From Staphylococcus schleiferi (GTDB taxonomy: Bacteria; Bacillota; Bacilli; Staphylococcales; Staphylococcaceae), in assembly GCF_900458895.1 (NCBI RefSeq), contig NZ_LR962863.1, positions 1,178,001-1,242,000 on the forward strand: a DNA stretch of 64,000 bases, written 5' to 3'. Positions 61,025 through 64,000 of this stretch are shown here, piece after piece. Numbering within the stretch: position 1 is the first letter of the stretch; each line of letters begins with the position of its first letter. The position numbers and the translations under genes were made by a program. The notes beneath the pieces were generated by a model. It saw only the letters and a program-made list of their open reading frames with translations, was not told where the DNA came from and did not search any database.

Positions 61025-61696
61025 ATGAACCAAGAAAAAATTCATCAATTAATAAAAGAAGGCAAATATGAGGATGCGTTACAAGCGAGCTTTGATAATA
61101 TTGAAGCGCATCCAGAAGAAGTAGAAAACTATATCAATTCAGGGATACTACTTGCCGAAGCGGGAGAAGTCGAAAAAGCAGAGCGGTTTTTCCAGAAAGC
61201 CATTACGATTAATCCGAATCATGGTGTGATTTACTATAATCTCGCTAATGTATATTTTAATGAAGCGCGATATCAAGAAGCCATTAAATTATATCAACAA
61301 GCCATGTCGAACGAATTAAATAATAAAGACACCAATTATATGCTTGGTCGCTCTTTTATTGAATTAGATGCGAAAAAACAAGCATTACCATATTTAATGC
61401 GTGCTGCTGAATTAGATACTGAATTTGAAGATATAGAAGTACAATTCCAATTTGCATTATTAATGTGTGAGTTAGAGATGTTTGAGCAAGCTGTGCCAGT
61501 TCTAAATCAAATTTTAGAAAAAGACAATCGTCATGCGGATGCGCAATATAATCTCACATTAGCATTATTTATGCTGAATGGTAATGTTGAAGCGGCAATT
61601 CAAGGTTTTGAACGTGCAATCACAATGGATGAAAATCATTTGTTAAGTCATCATGCTATTAAAACGTTTCGTGCCATACAAGATAAGGAGGACTAA
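61025..61696 (+). CDS. Tetratricopeptide-repeat protein
   Basis: 223 aa composed of about five to six TPR units (for example AERFFQKAITINPNHGVIYY, then YQEAIKLYQQAM). Soluble, no catalytic motif. It is conserved between mnmA and recD2 in staphylococci, but the function is unknown; partner binding is inferred. The ATG is preceded by AAAGGTGACATT. The stop overlaps an ATG at 61696. Confidence 0.85.
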   Translation: MNQEKIHQLIKEGKYEDALQASFDNIEAHPEEVENYINSGILLAEAGEVEKAERFFQKAITINPNHGVIYYNLANVYFNEARYQEAIKLYQQAMSNELNNKDTNYMLGRSFIELDAKKQALPYLMRAAELDTEFEDIEVQFQFALLMCELEMFEQAVPVLNQILEKDNRHADAQYNLTLALFMLNGNVEAAIQGFERAITMDENHLLSHHAIKTFRAIQDKED

Positions 61697-61698
61697 TG

Positions 61699-64000
61699 AT
61701 GGATAATCCAACACTGTTTGATCAAACCTATGTAAAAGGGACAGTTGAAATGATATTGTTCCAAAATAACGAAAACTACTATACAGTGCTGAAAGTCGAT
61801 GTACAAGATTCAAATGGCGACTTCGATGACATGGTCACAGTCGTTGGATATTTTCCAAATATGGTCGAAGATGAAACGTATTTATTTAAAGGAAGCGTTG
61901 TCCAACATCCAAAGTATGGTAAACAGTTAAAAGCTGAAACTTTCCAGAAAGAAATTCCACAAACTAAAGATGCGGTAATTGCATATTTATCAAGCGACTT
62001 ATTCAAAGGTATTGGTAAAAAAACAGCAGAACTGATTGTCGAAACAATCGGAGAAAATGCAATTAATGAAATATTGAAAGATAATCAAGTCATCGAAAAG
62101 GTTCCAAAACTTTCTAAAAAGAAGCAAGAACAAATTGTGCAGCAAATTATTACCAATCAAGAAAGTGAACAAGTGATGATACGTCTCAATGAATTAGGAT
62201 TTGGATCAAAATTAGCGATGGATATTTATAAATTTTATCAACATGAAACGCTTAATGTACTAGATCAAAATCCTTATCAATTGGTTTACGATATCAAGGG
62301 AGTTGGTTTTCAAAAAGCGGATCAACTTGCACAGCAATTAGGCATTCATCCGAATCATCCTGATCGTCTAAAAGCCGGGCTATTATTTTTAGTTGAAGAA
62401 ACTTGTATTAAACAAGGGCATACGTACTTACCACAAGAGGCGCTTATCAATGAGACCATACAACTTCTTTCTAAAAATGAGGGTGAAGACATTCGTTATG
62501 AAGCCATTGAAGACATCATGGTTCAATTGACTGAAGAAAAAAAGTTAATAGAAGTTGATCACATGATTGCCATACCAAGTCTATATTATTCTGAAATTAA
62601 AAGCACACAAAATTTATTCAGAGTTTATAGTCATAATGAAGCACTGACGCAATTTGAACGTTCAGATATTCAACTGCATATTGGTGAAATCGAAGAGATG
62701 AATGAAGTCCATTATGCTACCTCTCAAAAAGAAGCGTTAGAATGTGCAATCAATCATAAAGTTATGTTATTAACTGGTGGTCCGGGAACAGGGAAAACAA
62801 CGGTTATTAAAGGTATCGTTCAACTTTACTCAGAGATTCATGGTGTGTCTCTTGATTATGATGATTACCATGATAACGACTATCCAATTGTTTTAGCAGC
62901 ACCAACGGGACGTGCGTCGAAACGATTGCATGAATCAACAGGCTTAGAAGCCATGACGATACATCGTTTAATAGGTTGGAATCAAGAAACGAAGCCGGAT
63001 GATATTTTGGATAATGAAATTAATGCCAAACTAATTATTATAGATGAGATGTCTATGGTGGATACGTGGTTATTCCATCAATTTATGGCTGCCGTGCCGT
63101 TAGATGCACAAATCATTTTCGTTGGGGATGAAGACCAGTTATCATCCGTTGGTCCGGGGCAGGTTTTTAAAGACCTTATCGATTCGAATGTGCTACCTAG
63201 AATTAATTTAACTGAAGTATACAGACAACAAGAGGGTTCAAGTATTATAGAACTTGCACACAAAATGAAACTAGGTGAGCCTGTTGATATTACCCAGCGT
63301 TTCCATGATCGTTCTTTTATACCCTGTAGTACCGAACAAATTCCTGACGTCGTTGAAAAGGTTGTAAATAATGCAGTACAAAAAGGTTATACGATGGCTG
63401 ACATTCAAGTTTTAGCACCTATGTATAGAGGGAACGCTGGTATTAAAAGATTAAATCAGATTTTACAATCCATTCTTAATCCAGTTCAAGATAAGTCTAA
63501 GCGAGAAATTGTATTTGGTGATGTGATTTATCGTAAAGGCGATAAAGTATTACAACTCATCAACAGACCGAACGACAATGTTTTTAATGGTGACATTGGC
63601 ATCATTGTCGGCATTTTTTGGGCGAAAGAAAATGCCCTTAACAAAGATGTCGTTGTCGTAGATTATGACGGTAATGAAATCACTTATATGAAATCAGATT
63701 TAACAGAACTTACACATGCTTATTGTACCTCTATTCATAAAGCGCAAGGCTCAGAATTTCCGATTGTTCTTATGCCCATCGTCAAACAATATTATCGAAT
63801 GCTTCAAAAGCCGATTCTTTATACGGGATTGACACGGGCTAAACAATCTCTTGTATTTTTAGGTGATTCAGAAGCTTTCAATATGGGGCTAGCCACAGAA
63901 GGTAAGGCACGTTTAACACAATTACATTCATTTTTAACGCAATATTTTAATAATGACACTGAAGAATATAATCAAGACAATCAAGAGGACTTACCAATCG
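61699..64000 (+). CDS. recD2: ATP-dependent DNA helicase RecD2, 3' end beyond window
   Basis: Superfamily 1B 5'-3' helicase. The frame is open for 767 codons to the window end; the full protein is about 820-830 aa, so some 60 codons are missing. The N-terminal RecD2 region (about 1-340, with helix-hairpin-helix FKGIGKKTAELIVETIG near 104-120) precedes Walker A GGPGTGKT at 360-367 and Walker B IIDEMSMVD near 448. The C-terminal HKAQGSEFP of motif V is near 682-690. Without RecBC partners, RecD2 acts in mismatch repair and fork repair. ATG 61699 is seven bases after AAGGAGG; ATG 61696 is the other choice. Confidence 0.95.
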   Translation, partial: MDNPTLFDQTYVKGTVEMILFQNNENYYTVLKVDVQDSNGDFDDMVTVVGYFPNMVEDETYLFKGSVVQHPKYGKQLKAETFQKEIPQTKDAVIAYLSSDLFKGIGKKTAELIVETIGENAINEILKDNQVIEKVPKLSKKKQEQIVQQIITNQESEQVMIRLNELGFGSKLAMDIYKFYQHETLNVLDQNPYQLVYDIKGVGFQKADQLAQQLGIHPNHPDRLKAGLLFLVEETCIKQGHTYLPQEALINETIQLLSKNEGEDIRYEAIEDIMVQLTEEKKLIEVDHMIAIPSLYYSEIKSTQNLFRVYSHNEALTQFERSDIQLHIGEIEEMNEVHYATSQKEALECAINHKVMLLTGGPGTGKTTVIKGIVQLYSEIHGVSLDYDDYHDNDYPIVLAAPTGRASKRLHESTGLEAMTIHRLIGWNQETKPDDILDNEINAKLIIIDEMSMVDTWLFHQFMAAVPLDAQIIFVGDEDQLSSVGPGQVFKDLIDSNVLPRINLTEVYRQQEGSSIIELAHKMKLGEPVDITQRFHDRSFIPCSTEQIPDVVEKVVNNAVQKGYTMADIQVLAPMYRGNAGIKRLNQILQSILNPVQDKSKREIVFGDVIYRKGDKVLQLINRPNDNVFNGDIGIIVGIFWAKENALNKDVVVVDYDGNEITYMKSDLTELTHAYCTSIHKAQGSEFPIVLMPIVKQYYRMLQKPILYTGLTRAKQSLVFLGDSEAFNMGLATEGKARLTQLHSFLTQYFNNDTEEYNQDNQEDLPI

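Overview
This 64-kb window is a core-genome segment of a low-GC Firmicute, almost certainly a Staphylococcus. The order gapB-nrdR-dnaB-dnaI-thrS, infC-rpmI-rplT, tig-clpX-engB, hemAXCDBL, valS-folC-comC-radC, mreCD-rplU-prp-rpmA-obg, ruvAB-queA-tgt-yajC-secDF-recJ-apt-rel-dtd-lytH-hisS-aspS, cymR, iscS-mnmA-recD2 is the staphylococcal arrangement. The ribosomal protein L27 carries the N-terminal extension that Prp removes, and prp sits directly upstream of it. I cannot name the species; several proteins differ from what I remember of S. aureus, so another staphylococcus is likelier.

Layout. 1-3.3 kb: end of gapB, then nrdR and the replication-initiation pair dnaB-dnaI. 3.3-8.9 kb: three genes or operons, each behind an RNA switch (T-box/thrS, lysine riboswitch/lysP, L20 leader/infC-rpmI-rplT). 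8.9-14.3 kb: a Nudix protein, a TPR-like protein, tig, clpX, engB. 14.5-20.7 kb: the six-gene haem precursor operon. 20.8-28.3 kb: an AbrB-type membrane protein, tag (minus strand), T-box/valS-folC, comC-radC. 28.3-31.2 kb: the only visibly plastic stretch, with two truncated ISL3-family elements bracketing three small genes of unknown function. 31.3-45.1 kb: mreCD, the L21/Prp/L27 cluster, obg, Holliday-junction and queuosine genes, protein export, recJ, apt. 45.4-52.4 kb: rel, dtd, lytH, T-box/hisS-aspS. 52.4-58.6 kb: 6S RNA, tcdA, rarA, cymR, an aldo/keto reductase, csbD, a third ISL3-derived element and a flavin-dependent oxidoreductase. 58.7-64 kb: iscS-mnmA-TPR-recD2, the last running off the end.

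Two results stand out. First, three copies of an internally deleted ISL3-family element (789, 816 and 789 bp) each have imperfect terminal inverted repeats and a perfect 8-bp target duplication. All three are inserted in or within a few bases of the T-tract of an intrinsic terminator. They lack the transposase catalytic core, so they look like passengers moved in trans. Second, four conserved genes (dnaB, clpX, mreD, aspS) are each broken by exactly one extra base in a homopolymer. Removing that base restores a full-length protein every time. Because some of these genes are essential in relatives, sequencing error is the likeliest explanation.

I found no CRISPR array, prophage, tRNA or rRNA gene, and no undescribed multi-gene system. 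Most of the window is ordinary housekeeping sequence, rich in cis-acting RNA regulators.
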